Shown: positions 1 to 9,735, counted from the stretch's first letter. The stretch: DNA of 36,750 nucleotides from Candidatus Endomicrobium procryptotermitis (GCA_031279415.1 JAITIP010000006.1:1-36750); one strand, 5' to 3'. Numbers and translations are program-made. Notes: a model not told the origin generated them from the sequence alone.

Positions 1-138
1 GAAGCGAGATTGAAAGCAGAAGAGGAAGAAAAGGAAAGACTTGCAAAAGAAGAAGCGGAAAAAAGAGTGAAAGCTGCTGAAGCCGAAGAAGCGAGATTGA
101 AAGCAGAAGCGGAAGAAAAAGAAAGACTTGCAAGAGAA
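1..138 (+). repeat. 87-bp-period direct repeat inside the coiled-coil coding region
   Basis: Bases 1-51 and 88-138 are almost identical, both beginning gaagcgagattgaaagcaga and differing at only a few positions. The period is 87 bp, or 29 codons, so the frame is kept. It encodes repeated EARLKAE...KERLA units. More copies may lie upstream of the window. Such repeats can expand or contract by slippage or recombination. Confidence 0.8.
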
Positions 139-2481
139 AAAGCAAAACGAAAAGCGGAAGCGGAAAGATTGCAGTCTGAAGAAGAGAGAAGAGAAAGAAA
201 AGCAAGACATGAAGCTGAACTTCAAGCTGCTCTTGAGGCCGAAAGAAAAGCAAAGGAAGAAGCCGAAGGGCTTGTGCAAGAAGAAGTGGAAAAACAGATT
301 GCTGTTGAGTCTGAAAAGAAGGTTTTAGAAGAAAAGCAAAAGGAAGAATCAAAACCGAAAAGAGATTATTCAGTTATCACAACTTTCGGAGAAGCGCTTG
401 AATCTATTGCCGCCGAACCCGATAATTTTAATCATTATTTAAAGCGCGCGGCATTGTATGAACGCAAAAAAGATAATCTTAACGCTTTAAATGATTATCA
501 GCAAGCTGAAAAACTTACAGGCGGAAAAGAGTGTTCGGTTTTTGTAGCTAGAGGGAATTTTTATTTTAATACCAATCAGATGAAAGAGGCAGAAATGGAT
601 TTTAGCAAAGCTTTGGAGCTAAATCCAAATGATTCTAGCCTTTATTTAAAAAGGGCACAAAGCAGACAGTCGCTTGGCAAAGAAACTGATTTTTTTCAGG
701 ATCTGGACAAGGCCGCAGACATAGACGCCGACAATGCTCAGATATATGTAATCCGCGCCGAACACAATGTTTACAAGAATGCTTTTCAGAAAGCTTTAGA
801 CGACGTCAATAAAGTTATTGAGTTAAAATCCGACAATGCAAGTGTATATTATTTTAAAGGTTTTATTAATTTTAATTTGAAAAATTATAAAGAATGTTAT
901 GAAAATATGTCAAAAGCTATTGAGTTGCATACCGAAGAAAAAGAGATTTACAAATATTTGGGGATATGTGCTTACGAACTTGAAAAATTTAAAGAAGCGG
1001 TTAATTATTTGTCCAAAGCTTTGGAATACGGAATGCAGGGGCAAGACATTTATTCTTACAGGGCAACGGCTGAATTCAAAATCGGCAATTTTGACAGAAG
1101 CGTTGCCGATATATCCAAAGCGATAGATTTAAATCAAAAGAATTTTTCATATTATTTATTAAGAGCTAGGAACTACGATAAGCAGGGCGTTTTTGATAAA
1201 GCTTTTAAAGATTATGAAAAAGCTTTAAAACTTAACTCTGCCGACGTTGATATAAGAGTTGAAAAAGCTCATTTTCTTGTAAAGTATGAAAAATTCAGCG
1301 GCGCAGTGAAAGATTTTACTGATCTTCTTTCTAAAGAAAATATGAATGCTGAATTTTATAAAGAGCGCGGTTTTTGTTATCAGAAATTGGGTAAAGATAA
1401 AAATGCAAAAGCGGATTTTGAGCAGGCGCTCAAACTTAATCCTTCAATAGATGTTCCGATAGAAAAGCCTAAGGAAGCTGCAGTCATTAAAAGGTCGGAA
1501 CAGCCAAAAAAGAAAGAAGAAAAGGAGATTGAGGCTGAAGAAGTTGCAAAAGAAACTGAAATAAAACCTCATGAAGATAAAAAAGAAGAAGCTCCAAACG
1601 AAGAAAATAAAGAAATTTTGTCCGAAGCAGAAAAAGAAGAAATAAAAAAAGCGGCCGCGGTTGTTGAAAATATATTAAATCAAAAAGCACTTGCCCCCGA
1701 CAAAAAAAATGACGTATTGTCGCAAGGAAGCAAAAAAGATATGCCTTTGAAAGCGTCGGATGAAACAAAAGAAAAAGAAGATAAGTCGAAAAAACATGGA
1801 TTTTTTTCTAGATTGTTCGGCAAACAGATATCATCTGAGGGTAAAGATGTCAAAAAAACGGAAATAAAAACAGAACTTCCGCAACGGCAAAAAGATATTT
1901 TGAAAAAATCAGAATTGCCGAAGCTTGAACCTAAGACAGAATTGCCGCGGCCTAAACCAGCGGCAGCCAAACTGCCTAAAGTTACTCCTGTGCAAGTGGC
2001 AGCTAAAAAAGAAACTGTTACGCCCGGAATAGATTTGCTGTTTAACAGAGCCAATGCGAATGTGAAAAATAAAAAATATGATCTGGCAATAGAGGATTTT
2101 AACAAAGTTTTAGAAACCGATCCGTACCATCTGCAATCGTATTTGTTAAGAGCGGATTTGTATGTTGTGCTTGGAGAGGAGGATAAAGCGATAAAAGATT
2201 TAAGCAGAGCTATAGAAATATCTCCGGCGGGCTTTATATCATATTTTAAACGCGCAGAAATATATTTTTTAAAAGATATGTTAGATGAAGCTTTTGCCGA
2301 CTATCAAAAAGTTGTTGAAATAAACTCTAAATATGGCGGTGCTTATATGGGAATGGCGAATATATATGCCAAACGAGGTCAAAATGAAGAAGCAGTTGCG
2401 CATTACAGATTAGCTAAAAAATACGATATAAAATACGGCAAGCCGGCTGATGCCGAAATCCAGAGACTCTCTGGAAAATAA
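1..2481 (+). CDS. TPR-repeat protein with N-terminal charged coiled coil (5' partial)
   Basis: The reading frame is open from the first base, so the true start lies upstream. The first 115 or so visible residues are an Ala/Glu/Lys/Arg-rich helix of TolA type, likely a long coiled coil. About ten consecutive tetratricopeptide repeats follow (residues roughly 125-480), with typical endings such as ALELNPN and ALKLNS. A highly charged Lys/Glu/Pro linker (about 480-670) comes next and contains HGFFSRLFGK, a possible amphipathic patch. Three to four more TPRs close the protein. TPR arrays are protein-protein scaffolds; the partner cannot be told from sequence, and no enzymatic domain is visible. 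The N-terminal coil is built from a near-perfect 87-bp repeat. The missing 5' end hides whether there is a signal peptide or membrane anchor. The family call is solid, the function unknown. Confidence 0.85.
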   Translation, partial: EARLKAEEEEKERLAKEEAEKRVKAAEAEEARLKAEAEEKERLAREKAKRKAEAERLQSEEERRERKARHEAELQAALEAERKAKEEAEGLVQEEVEKQIAVESEKKVLEEKQKEESKPKRDYSVITTFGEALESIAAEPDNFNHYLKRAALYERKKDNLNALNDYQQAEKLTGGKECSVFVARGNFYFNTNQMKEAEMDFSKALELNPNDSSLYLKRAQSRQSLGKETDFFQDLDKAADIDADNAQIYVIRAEHNVYKNAFQKALDDVNKVIELKSDNASVYYFKGFINFNLKNYKECYENMSKAIELHTEEKEIYKYLGICAYELEKFKEAVNYLSKALEYGMQGQDIYSYRATAEFKIGNFDRSVADISKAIDLNQKNFSYYLLRARNYDKQGVFDKAFKDYEKALKLNSADVDIRVEKAHFLVKYEKFSGAVKDFTDLLSKENMNAEFYKERGFCYQKLGKDKNAKADFEQALKLNPSIDVPIEKPKEAAVIKRSEQPKKKEEKEIEAEEVAKETEIKPHEDKKEEAPNEENKEILSEAEKEEIKKAAAVVENILNQKALAPDKKNDVLSQGSKKDMPLKASDETKEKEDKSKKHGFFSRLFGKQISSEGKDVKKTEIKTELPQRQKDILKKSELPKLEPKTELPRPKPAAAKLPKVTPVQVAAKKETVTPGIDLLFNRANANVKNKKYDLAIEDFNKVLETDPYHLQSYLLRADLYVVLGEEDKAIKDLSRAIEISPAGFISYFKRAEIYFLKDMLDEAFADYQKVVEINSKYGGAYMGMANIYAKRGQNEEAVAHYRLAKKYDIKYGKPADAEIQRLSGK

Positions 2482-2486
2482 TTTTT

Positions 2487-2521
2487 GGCTAATAAATCTA
2501 TTGACATTAAGCCTTTTTTTT
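2487..2521 (+). terminator. Probable Rho-independent terminator after the TPR gene
   Basis: Five bases after the stop codon, GGCTAAT (2487-2493) can pair with ATT-A-AGCC (2506-2513, one bulged A). It is followed at once by eight T residues (2514-2521). The stem is weak, but the T tract and position fit a terminator. The rest of the gap to 2644 shows nothing recognisable. Confidence 0.5.
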
Positions 2522-2644
2522 GCAATTTCTCCTTTATTGTTCGCATTTATTGAACTTCTGCCACTTTTGCCGTAAGACTCTCGGTTTATGCTGTTGCTTA
2601 CTATTGCTAAGCTGCTAAGTTTTTCTGCCGTTCAATCTTCTCAT

Positions 2645-3361
2645 TCATTCAATATTATAGATTTTATGTATCTGCGTCATCAGATGGGTTTTCGGAAGTT
2701 TTTTCAATGCACAGGAATATAAAGTGTGTATACTGCTCATTTTCGGTTTGTCTTTGCCTGTTGATAACTGAATTATGAAATGTGTATTTTTTGATATTCT
2801 GTTTATTAGTTCAACGGCTTTTTTTATCTCGAAGATTTTGGTTTTATTTGTTATTACGCTTTTGATAAAAGCTTTGTTTTTTGAAATTTTAAGAAATTGT
2901 TCATGCTCTTTCCAAAAACTTTTTCCGCAATCGGAAGCAAATTTAAAATCCATTGAAACTATATCACAAAACTTTATAATTTTGCTTAACTGATCCGGTA
3001 ATGTTGAATTTGTTTCAAGGTATGTCAGAAAACCCTCTTTTTTGATTTTAGGAAGAAATATTTTTAAAAAATCAGCATATATAAGCGGTTCTCCACCTGT
3101 AATCGCTATGGATGGAGTCGGTGATAAAAATTTTTTATATTTTTTATACAAAAATTTAACTTTATCTGCGAGATCTTCAGGAGTCATGTATATTGTCTTG
3201 TCGGACACTTTTATCGAGTATGCTGTATCGCAATAAGAACAGTTTAAGTTACAACCTGCAAATCTTACAAAAATCTGTGCCAGTCCAGTGTAAAGTCCTT
3301 CTCCCTGATAAGAAAAAAATATTTCATAAAACGGAGCTTTTATGTCAGGCTGATGGATCAT
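2645..3361 (-). CDS. queE: 7-carboxy-7-deazaguanine synthase QueE (radical SAM)
   Basis: 238 residues. QueE converts 6-carboxytetrahydropterin to 7-carboxy-7-deazaguanine in the queuosine/7-deazapurine pathway. The radical-SAM [4Fe-4S] motif is visible as C37-x3-C41-x2-C44 in FAGCNLNCSYCDTAY, preceded by the FYEIFFSYQGEG segment typical of QueE. The ITGGEPL motif (SAM-binding GGE) follows. Length fits the family. The gene overlaps queC by 17 nt and is the last of the queD-queC-queE run, so it is almost certainly cotranscribed and translationally coupled. Its product would follow QueD and feed QueC. Confidence 0.93.
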   Translation of the reverse strand: MIHQPDIKAPFYEIFFSYQGEGLYTGLAQIFVRFAGCNLNCSYCDTAYSIKVSDKTIYMTPEDLADKVKFLYKKYKKFLSPTPSIAITGGEPLIYADFLKIFLPKIKKEGFLTYLETNSTLPDQLSKIIKFCDIVSMDFKFASDCGKSFWKEHEQFLKISKNKAFIKSVITNKTKIFEIKKAVELINRISKNTHFIIQLSTGKDKPKMSSIHTLYSCALKKLPKTHLMTQIHKIYNIE

Positions 3362-3992
3362 TTAATCCCGCCTCTTTAAAGCCTTTGGCTCTTAACTTGC
3401 ATGAATCGCATTTGCCGCACGGTTTTTTCAGTCCGTTATAGCATGACCATGTATATTTATAAGGAGTTTTCAATTTTGTTCCGAGTTTTATTATCTGTGC
3501 TTTTGTCATGTGAATGAGAGGTGCTTTGATTTTAATTTTTAGCCCAAGAGCTTTTAAAAGTTTATTGTAAGCTTCTATAAACTGAGGCCTACAGTCTGGG
3601 TAACCTGAAAAATCAAGAGCGTTTGCACCTATAAAAATGCTTTGTGCTTTTATTGATTCTGCAAAAGATAAGCCATAAGAAAGAAATAAAGTATTTCTTC
3701 CGGGAACATAAGTAATGGGAATTTTTTGCGCAATAACTTTATTCTTGGGAACTTTAATGCTTTTATTAGTAAGAGCGTCTTTTGACCATGGAAGAGATAA
3801 ACTTACTATAGAATATCGAACTTTTAATTTTTCTGCTATTTTTACCGCGGACTTAATTTCTCTGTCATGACGTTGTCCGTAATTAAAAATAAGAGATTCG
3901 CATTTATATCCTTTTGAAAGCGCATAGCACAAAACAGTAGTTGAATCAAGCCCGCCGGAAAATAAAATTATGGCTTTCTTTTCTTTTTTCAT
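3345..3992 (-). CDS. queC: 7-cyano-7-deazaguanine synthase QueC
   Basis: 215 residues. QueC makes preQ0 from 7-carboxy-7-deazaguanine with ATP and ammonia. The N-terminal PP-loop FSGGLDSTT (residues 11-19) binds ATP. Four cysteines near the C-terminus (C184, C192, C195, C198 in CYNGLKKPCGKCDSC) match the QueC zinc site. VPGRNTLFLS is another family segment. An AGGAG ribosome site lies about 10 nt upstream of the ATG. It follows queD after a 130-bp gap in which I see no preQ1 riboswitch or strong promoter, and it overlaps queE. Confidence 0.95.
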   Translation of the reverse strand: MKKEKKAIILFSGGLDSTTVLCYALSKGYKCESLIFNYGQRHDREIKSAVKIAEKLKVRYSIVSLSLPWSKDALTNKSIKVPKNKVIAQKIPITYVPGRNTLFLSYGLSFAESIKAQSIFIGANALDFSGYPDCRPQFIEAYNKLLKALGLKIKIKAPLIHMTKAQIIKLGTKLKTPYKYTWSCYNGLKKPCGKCDSCKLRAKGFKEAGLNDPSA

Positions 3993-4122
3993 TAAAAAAA
4001 ACTCCTAGACTGTCATAAGACTGTAAGTTTTGAGGTTTGGCAGCAACAAGAACTGATTTTGCGAGTTACTGTAACGTTTCAATACGGACTGCATAATGAC
4101 AAATGGTCCTTTATCTTTGACA

Positions 4123-4494
4123 TTACTCAGCTTCTGCCATTGCTGAAGACGTTTCACTTTCCCATACTTCTACTTCGCATACTTTTGCCGTATCGATTTC
4201 CACTTTTTTCAATTCATTTAAAATATACGCCGCTATATTTTCAGCTGTAGGATTTATGTCGTTAAACGGAGGAATTTCGTTGAGAAATTTGTGATCGAGA
4301 TAGTGTATTATTTTATCCAAACGAGCTTTAATATCGGTAAAATCCATAAGCATTCCAGTTGAATCCAGTTTGTTTCCACAGAAAGCCGCTCGCACTTTCC
4401 AGTTGTGTCCGTGCATATTTTCACATTTGCCTTTATACTCCCTTAGACAGTGAGCCGAGGCGAATCCTTTTACTACGGAAAGTTTATATTTCAT
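4123..4494 (-). CDS. queD: 6-carboxy-5,6,7,8-tetrahydropterin synthase QueD
   Basis: 123 residues, the usual size. QueD converts 7,8-dihydroneopterin triphosphate to 6-carboxytetrahydropterin, the first dedicated step to queuosine. Zinc ligands H15, H28 and H30 (FASAHC and MHGHNW) and the catalytic C24 in the C-x3-HGH arrangement are all present, which separates QueD from eukaryote-type PTPS. The LDHKFLNE segment is also typical. It starts 3 nt after the murI stop, so it is cotranscribed with murI and heads the queD-C-E set. No GTP cyclohydrolase gene is in this window. Confidence 0.93.
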   Translation of the reverse strand: MKYKLSVVKGFASAHCLREYKGKCENMHGHNWKVRAAFCGNKLDSTGMLMDFTDIKARLDKIIHYLDHKFLNEIPPFNDINPTAENIAAYILNELKKVEIDTAKVCEVEVWESETSSAMAEAE

Positions 4495-4497
4495 TTT

Positions 4498-5298
4498 TTA
4501 CTCCAAATATACTTTTTTTACGTTTTTAATTCGTTTTGCAAAAAAACAGCTTCCTATTTTTCGAAATTTCTCGGGATTATCGCTTACGTAAAAAGACAAT
4601 TTTCCGTCGTTTCTCTTTTCAGAAAGCATATCTCTTTCAGAGAGAATCTCTTTAACAACTGAAGCTGTAGCTTTTGCTGAATCTATTAAAGAGATATTTC
4701 TTCCCACATTTTTTTTAAGAGTTTTTTTTAAAAGAGGATAATGCGTGCAGCCTAAAACCAGTGTATCTATATTTTTTGATATAAGTGGTTTGAGATATCG
4801 TTTTACGATTTCGTCCGTTATTTTGCCTTTATTCCAGCCTTCTTCCACCAAAGGCACAAAAAGTGGGCATGCCTGCTGGTAAACTGCTGCGGCAGAAATC
4901 TTTTTTACAGCTTTATAATAGGAGTTACTGTCGACGGTCCCTTCAGTGCCTATAATTCCGATTTTTTTATTTCTTGTAGACCGTACTGCCGCTTTGGCTC
5001 CTGGTTCAATAACACCGATAACGGGTATGCCGAGCTGCTTTTTTAAAACGGGTAGAGCAAAAGCCGACGCCGTGTTACATGCTATTACCAGCATTTTTAT
5101 ATCTTTTTTTATAAGAAAAGAGGCAATATCCTTTGAAAATTTTATAACGGTATTTTTGGATTTTGAACCGTAAGGAACATGAGCCGTATCTCCAAAATAA
5201 ATAAGATTTTCGTTCGGGAAAGCTTTATTTATTTCTGACAGCACGGTTAAACCGCCGAATCCGGAATCAAATATTCCGACGGGCTTATTTTTTGCCAT
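4498..5298 (-). CDS. murI: Glutamate racemase MurI
   Basis: About 266 residues from the chosen ATG. MurI makes D-glutamate for peptidoglycan precursors in the cytoplasm. Both catalytic cysteines are in place: IACNTASA near residue 70 and LGCTHYPLL near residue 185. The N-terminus GIFDSGFGGLTV carries the conserved Asp-Ser. An in-frame upstream ATG at 5319 would add seven residues (MRAKTKS) and lengthen the overlap with the amidase gene. I prefer 5298 because the protein then starts as other MurI proteins do, but neither start has a good ribosome site. It lies between a cell-wall amidase and queD in one transcript. Confidence 0.93.
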   Translation of the reverse strand: MAKNKPVGIFDSGFGGLTVLSEINKAFPNENLIYFGDTAHVPYGSKSKNTVIKFSKDIASFLIKKDIKMLVIACNTASAFALPVLKKQLGIPVIGVIEPGAKAAVRSTRNKKIGIIGTEGTVDSNSYYKAVKKISAAAVYQQACPLFVPLVEEGWNKGKITDEIVKRYLKPLISKNIDTLVLGCTHYPLLKKTLKKNVGRNISLIDSAKATASVVKEILSERDMLSEKRNDGKLSFYVSDNPEKFRKIGSCFFAKRIKNVKKVYLE

Positions 5299-7039
5299 TG
5301 ATTTTGTCTTTGCGCGCATAATATTTTTTTATTCCTTCATAAACCGAATCTGCTACTGCGGTCTGAAATTTTTTTGAATTTAATTTTGACTCTTCGGAAT
5401 AATTGCTTATAAAAGCACTTTCGATGAGGACGGAAGGCATTTGTGCGCCCCTGAGAACGTAAAAATTGGCCTGTTTAACTCCCCTGTCGGGAATTTTAAG
5501 CCTTCCGGGAGTTTCTCCAGATATAAAACTGCAAAGTTCTGAAGATTCGTTAATATATTCGTTTATCATCATCGACCAGAGCATTTCCTGTAGAAGCGCG
5601 CGTTTTTTTGTAGGCTTACCTTCGAGTTCAACCACAGAGTTTTCAAGCGTTGCCGTCGCTGCAGACTGAGCGTCTGTGGCTTTTTCCGATAAAAAGTAAA
5701 TTTCAAAACCGCTTGCGTTTCTGTTAAAATTTGAATTACAGTGTATTGATACAAAAAGATCGGCACTGCATTCGTTTGCAATGTTTGTCCTGTCGACCAG
5801 CGCGATAAAAGTATCGTCTTTTCTGGTTAAAATCACTTCATAATCATCGTCGCTTTTAAATATTTTATCCAGTTCATGCGCTATGGAAAGGTTAATATCT
5901 TTTTCTTTTGTGCCGTTAGGTCCTATCGCTCCGGGATCTTCCCCGCCGTGTCCGGCGTCTATAACGATAATTCTTTTTTTCTCAAGAAGCCTTTTCTTCG
6001 CCGTTTTCTTAGGCATAATTTCTTCCGCCGACGCAGTATCATCTACTATGGAATAACTGTCGTCAACGATTGTTTTTTCCTCAAATTTTAACACTGGAAC
6101 TTTTGCCAAATCTGCATTGTCTTTGCCTACCTCTATCGGAGCCGTTACTTCGGTAATTTCAGCTTCTCCATAATCGTCTGGGAACAGTTTTTCATTGTCT
6201 TTTAGATAATCTGGCAGCGTGTTATATTCTTCGGAATCCGGTATGGAAGAGTCTGTCAGCGACGTCAAATCTACGGGCTGCGAATGTTCTATGTCAATGG
6301 CTATTCTGTAAGGATTTTTTAGTTTTGAACTTTTTACTATTTTAGGAGTCTGCTGAAGGCTTATTTTTATTACCGCATCTCTGCCATCGGTATTGTAAAG
6401 AATATCAGTAATGGCACCGTTATTTGCATAGACAAAATCTCTCTGTACTTGTCCGCGGTGCACCTTTAATATTATAGAACCAGTATCTTTTGAAATCGTA
6501 TAAGGCAGATTTTCAGACAACTCTACAATTACTTGAGTTTCTTCTGGTCTGGTGAAATATCTTACGGAATTTATATTTGAATACGATGTTATGGTCAATA
6601 TGTCGGTATTGTCGTTCCATGATGTTTCGGCAGCTGCCGCTTCCGAAAATTCATTTAAAGTAAGAAGTTCGGGGGAAACGTATAGCTCGTTTTTTATAAG
6701 TCTTGAAGGCATTTCCGTCTTTTTTATTTTCTTCCCGAATATTACCTCTCGGCTGTTTGCTTTTATGTCTACTTTTTTGCCGTTAAGATGCATAGTTACC
6801 ATGGAACTGACTGGTTTCCATTCAAGAGTCGCATTATAAATTTCTGCAAGTTCCTTTATGGCAAAATATTTAGTTTTATCCGTAATCGAGTAAGTGCTGA
6901 CTCCAGAAAAGGCATTTCCATCGATAATTACAAAAACTGGGTTTGAATCTGGAACGGCGTTTTTCTCCTCCGGATAAACCGACGGCGTACAAAAAAACAC
7001 AAGATACCCCATAATAAATAAACTAATCAATTTTTTCAT
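5285..7039 (-). CDS. Secreted N-acetylmuramoyl-L-alanine amidase (AmiC type) with AMIN domain
   Basis: About 584 residues from the ATG at 7039, which begins a clean signal peptide (MKKLISLFIMGYLVFFC). In-frame upstream starts (TTG 7072, ATG 7069) would bury it. Residues about 35-150 resemble a copper-amine-oxidase N-terminal-like stalk domain. Residues 155-250 look like an AMIN domain, which targets septal peptidoglycan. After an acidic linker comes the Amidase_3 zinc hydrolase, with ligands H364 (DAGHGG), E379 and H433 (SIHCN) and catalytic E540 (VLIESAFISN). It should cleave the amide between MurNAc and the stem peptide in the periplasm during cell separation. It overlaps the gene before it by 17 nt and murI after it by about 14 nt, so it sits in a tight operon. 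Confidence 0.9.
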   Translation of the reverse strand: MKKLISLFIMGYLVFFCTPSVYPEEKNAVPDSNPVFVIIDGNAFSGVSTYSITDKTKYFAIKELAEIYNATLEWKPVSSMVTMHLNGKKVDIKANSREVIFGKKIKKTEMPSRLIKNELYVSPELLTLNEFSEAAAAETSWNDNTDILTITSYSNINSVRYFTRPEETQVIVELSENLPYTISKDTGSIILKVHRGQVQRDFVYANNGAITDILYNTDGRDAVIKISLQQTPKIVKSSKLKNPYRIAIDIEHSQPVDLTSLTDSSIPDSEEYNTLPDYLKDNEKLFPDDYGEAEITEVTAPIEVGKDNADLAKVPVLKFEEKTIVDDSYSIVDDTASAEEIMPKKTAKKRLLEKKRIIVIDAGHGGEDPGAIGPNGTKEKDINLSIAHELDKIFKSDDDYEVILTRKDDTFIALVDRTNIANECSADLFVSIHCNSNFNRNASGFEIYFLSEKATDAQSAATATLENSVVELEGKPTKKRALLQEMLWSMMINEYINESSELCSFISGETPGRLKIPDRGVKQANFYVLRGAQMPSVLIESAFISNYSEESKLNSKKFQTAVADSVYEGIKKYYARKDKINGKK

Positions 7040-7601
7040 TTTTATTTTTGAAATCCACCTTTTTTTCATCAATGTATAATTCTTTTATAGAAGCGTTTCC
7101 GTATGTGTCAATAACGATTTTTGCCGAAACTTTGTTTCTGTTTATTGCAGATTCTATTTCTTTACCTTCGCCTTCTGCAACAAAAAAGTTTTCTATTCCG
7201 TAAATGATTGAAGCGTATTCTCTATCGACTGGGCTGTCAAAATTTTTGCCTGCCGACACGGTTCCCGCTATAAAAAGGCCTTTCTCCGGCCGGGTTTTGT
7301 AAATATCTCCACCTTTATAGTATTTGCCGTCTTTTAGCAGCATTATGTAAACTTTTTCATTATTATAAAGAATGTCATCTTCACCATATCTGCCAACAAT
7401 TTTCTGTTCTTCGGTTATCGAAGTTATTTCATAATATAAAATTATGTAATCGCCGCGGAAAATGTCCCTTGGATCCACGGGCATAACCCTGAGCATGACT
7501 TCATCTCCTGTTCTAAGCTGCAATTCTTTATATGCCGTATAAGAAGCTATAATTAAAAACCACAAAGCCATAAGCGCATAAAAAGCAGTTTTACGATTCA
7601 T
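7023..7601 (-). CDS. GDYXXLXY-domain membrane-anchored protein
   Basis: About 192 residues from the ATG at 7601. A TTG at 7619 would add MRRGHQ; I prefer the ATG because a TGGA-type ribosome site precedes it. One N-terminal membrane segment (about residues 5-25) is followed by an extracytoplasmic domain with VDPRDIFRGDYIILYYEI, the signature that names the GDYXXLXY family. The biochemical function is unknown. Members are very often adjacent to DUF2157 genes, as here, with an 11-nt overlap, so the two products probably act together in the envelope. Confidence 0.85.
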   Translation of the reverse strand: MNRKTAFYALMALWFLIIASYTAYKELQLRTGDEVMLRVMPVDPRDIFRGDYIILYYEITSITEEQKIVGRYGEDDILYNNEKVYIMLLKDGKYYKGGDIYKTRPEKGLFIAGTVSAGKNFDSPVDREYASIIYGIENFFVAEGEGKEIESAINRNKVSAKIVIDTYGNASIKELYIDEKKVDFKNKNEKID

Positions 7602-8778
7602 TTGGTGTCCACGTCGCAAGGGGTTTTTTAAATCCCATATTTATTGTGCGACGTTTATGTTCCAAAAATAGAGCCGCACCTATAAGCAAAATTCCACCTG
7701 CAAGAAAAAATAATGAACGCGGCAAAAGTTTCCAAAAGAAATCAAAATATTTTACCGTGATAAAAACTATAATCCAGAAAATTGCCGTATTTACGTAAAA
7801 AGTTTCGGCTTTTTTATATCCCACGTATATAAGCACCAAAATTATAGATATAAAAAACAAATTCGTGATAATTCTTACCCATTCGTAACGGATAAAAATA
7901 TTTCCATAAAGAATTACACACATACAGATTAAAGACGTAATTAAAATACTTTCGGCATTATTTGCTTTTGATTTTGATGGATTAAAGAAAAAAGATACAA
8001 TAAACATGGCTATGGAAAAAATAAGCATTATATCTGTAAACCATGGGAATACCATATAATTTTGCAACTCGACGTTAGTAACCGCAAAATAATTGAATGT
8101 CATAAAAAAAGTGCAAAAATATGCAGCTAGTATGCCGAACTTTTTAAATACTGAGGATAAATTTGCAGTGCTTGAAAAAAATTTATTAAATCTTCCAAAA
8201 GAATAAACAAACAAAGCGGCAATGCAGTAAACAAGAGGCAGTGATCTTAAATATTCATCGTGCATGTAATTTTTTAACATGAACGCGCTTATCCATATGG
8301 AAAATAAAACGCATGAAAGAACGGCGACTGAATGCGAATGCAGGATATATGCATAAGGAATAATTCCGAGAATCCATATAAGTATCAAAACGTGCATTCC
8401 GGAAGAATTAATATGATATATCTGTGCGGTTAAAAATATGAGCGCTCCAAACATTACTGTACTCAGAAAAAGAAGCGAAGCTCCAGTTCTCGGATATTTT
8501 TTATTTTCAAATTCCAAATAATATCCACTAAAAGCACAGCCAAAAGTTATTGCGGACATCAGGAAAACTTTTATCATTGCCGGTATTACCTGCCAGTTGG
8601 CGCTTATAAAAAGAAGAAAGCCCGCGCCGGCAAGCACAGCACCTATTAACGAAAATGTAAGTATAATTTTTTTTGAGCTTCTTTCGGAAGAACCTTTTTT
8701 GATGTCGGCAAGCATTTGTTTTGCCTGCTCCCGATTTATCAAACCTTCCTCAAGCCATTTGTCAATAAATTCTTTCAT
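7591..8778 (-). CDS. DUF2157 polytopic membrane protein
   Basis: 395 residues. A short cytoplasmic N-terminal helix pair (MKEFIDKWLEEGLINREQAKQ, here split across residues 1-19 and beyond) resembles the DUF2157 start. Ten or more hydrophobic segments follow from about residue 40 to 385. The family has no assigned function. It overlaps the downstream GDYXXLXY gene, its usual partner. The ATG lacks a convincing ribosome site. It lies just 3' of ssrA, so expression may depend on read-through past the tmRNA or on an unseen promoter in 8779-8840. Confidence 0.85.
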   Translation of the reverse strand: MKEFIDKWLEEGLINREQAKQMLADIKKGSSERSSKKIILTFSLIGAVLAGAGFLLFISANWQVIPAMIKVFLMSAITFGCAFSGYYLEFENKKYPRTGASLLFLSTVMFGALIFLTAQIYHINSSGMHVLILIWILGIIPYAYILHSHSVAVLSCVLFSIWISAFMLKNYMHDEYLRSLPLVYCIAALFVYSFGRFNKFFSSTANLSSVFKKFGILAAYFCTFFMTFNYFAVTNVELQNYMVFPWFTDIMLIFSIAMFIVSFFFNPSKSKANNAESILITSLICMCVILYGNIFIRYEWVRIITNLFFISIILVLIYVGYKKAETFYVNTAIFWIIVFITVKYFDFFWKLLPRSLFFLAGGILLIGAALFLEHKRRTINMGFKKPLATWTPNES

Positions 8779-8840
8779 TTTGATTTGTCAATATCCGCGC
8801 GGAGATTAAAATAATTTTTCCGATGACGTTAAATCCGCAC

Positions 8841-9243
<403 letters not shown>

Positions 9244-9267
9244 AATTAAAATAACGACAACCGAATG

Positions 9268-9735
9268 TTAACGTTTATTTTTAAAGAACTTTTGAATTAT
9301 GCCGGCGCATTCCTTTTCCAGAATGCCTCCGAGAAATTCTATTTTATGATTCAACTTTTTGCTGTTTGCTATTTTGAATACACTTTTGCATGCGCCTGCT
9401 TTTTTGTCAAAAGCTCCGAAAAATATTTTTTCTATACGCGCATTTACTAAAGCTCCGGTGCACATACAGCACGGCTCTATTGTAACATATATATGACAGC
9501 CATTCAAACGGTAATTGTTTAATTTTTTTGAAGCTTTTCTTAAAACTGCTATTTCCGCATGCGCTGTCGGATCTTTATCGATTATACATCTGTTGTACCC
9601 TTCAGCGATTATTTTTCCTTCTTTAACTATTACCGCGCCTATGGGGACTTCCCCCTTTTTTTCAGCCTTTTTTGCTGCGACAAGAGCTTTTTGCATAAAA
9701 TAAGAGATGTCTTTTAAAATTATTTTATTTTTCAA
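9268..9735 (-). CDS. tadA: tRNA-specific adenosine deaminase TadA
   Basis: 155 residues. TadA deaminates A34 to inosine in tRNA-Arg(ACG), letting it read CGU, CGC and CGA. Zinc site and catalytic glutamate are intact: H59-A-E61 in PTAHAEIAVL and C89-x2-C92 in EPCCMCTGA. The length and the GEVPIGAVIV segment fit TadA rather than a cytidine deaminase. The start overlaps the upstream thioesterase gene by 11 nt and has no clear ribosome site, suggesting translational coupling. The tmRNA gene begins 24 nt after the stop. Confidence 0.92.
   Translation of the reverse strand: MKNKIILKDISYFMQKALVAAKKAEKKGEVPIGAVIVKEGKIIAEGYNRCIIDKDPTAHAEIAVLRKASKKLNNYRLNGCHIYVTIEPCCMCTGALVNARIEKIFFGAFDKKAGACKSVFKIANSKKLNHKIEFLGGILEKECAGIIQKFFKNKR

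Noticed and set aside
1680-2105. 141-codon minus-strand open frame inside the TPR gene
   Set aside because: It is the antisense shadow of a Lys/Glu-rich linker; purine-rich coding strands leave few stops on the other strand.
3993-4122. Possible preQ1 riboswitch between queD and queC
   Set aside because: I could not find the short H-type pseudoknot with its A-rich tail or any clear terminator/anti-terminator pair; only an AGGAG ribosome site is evident.
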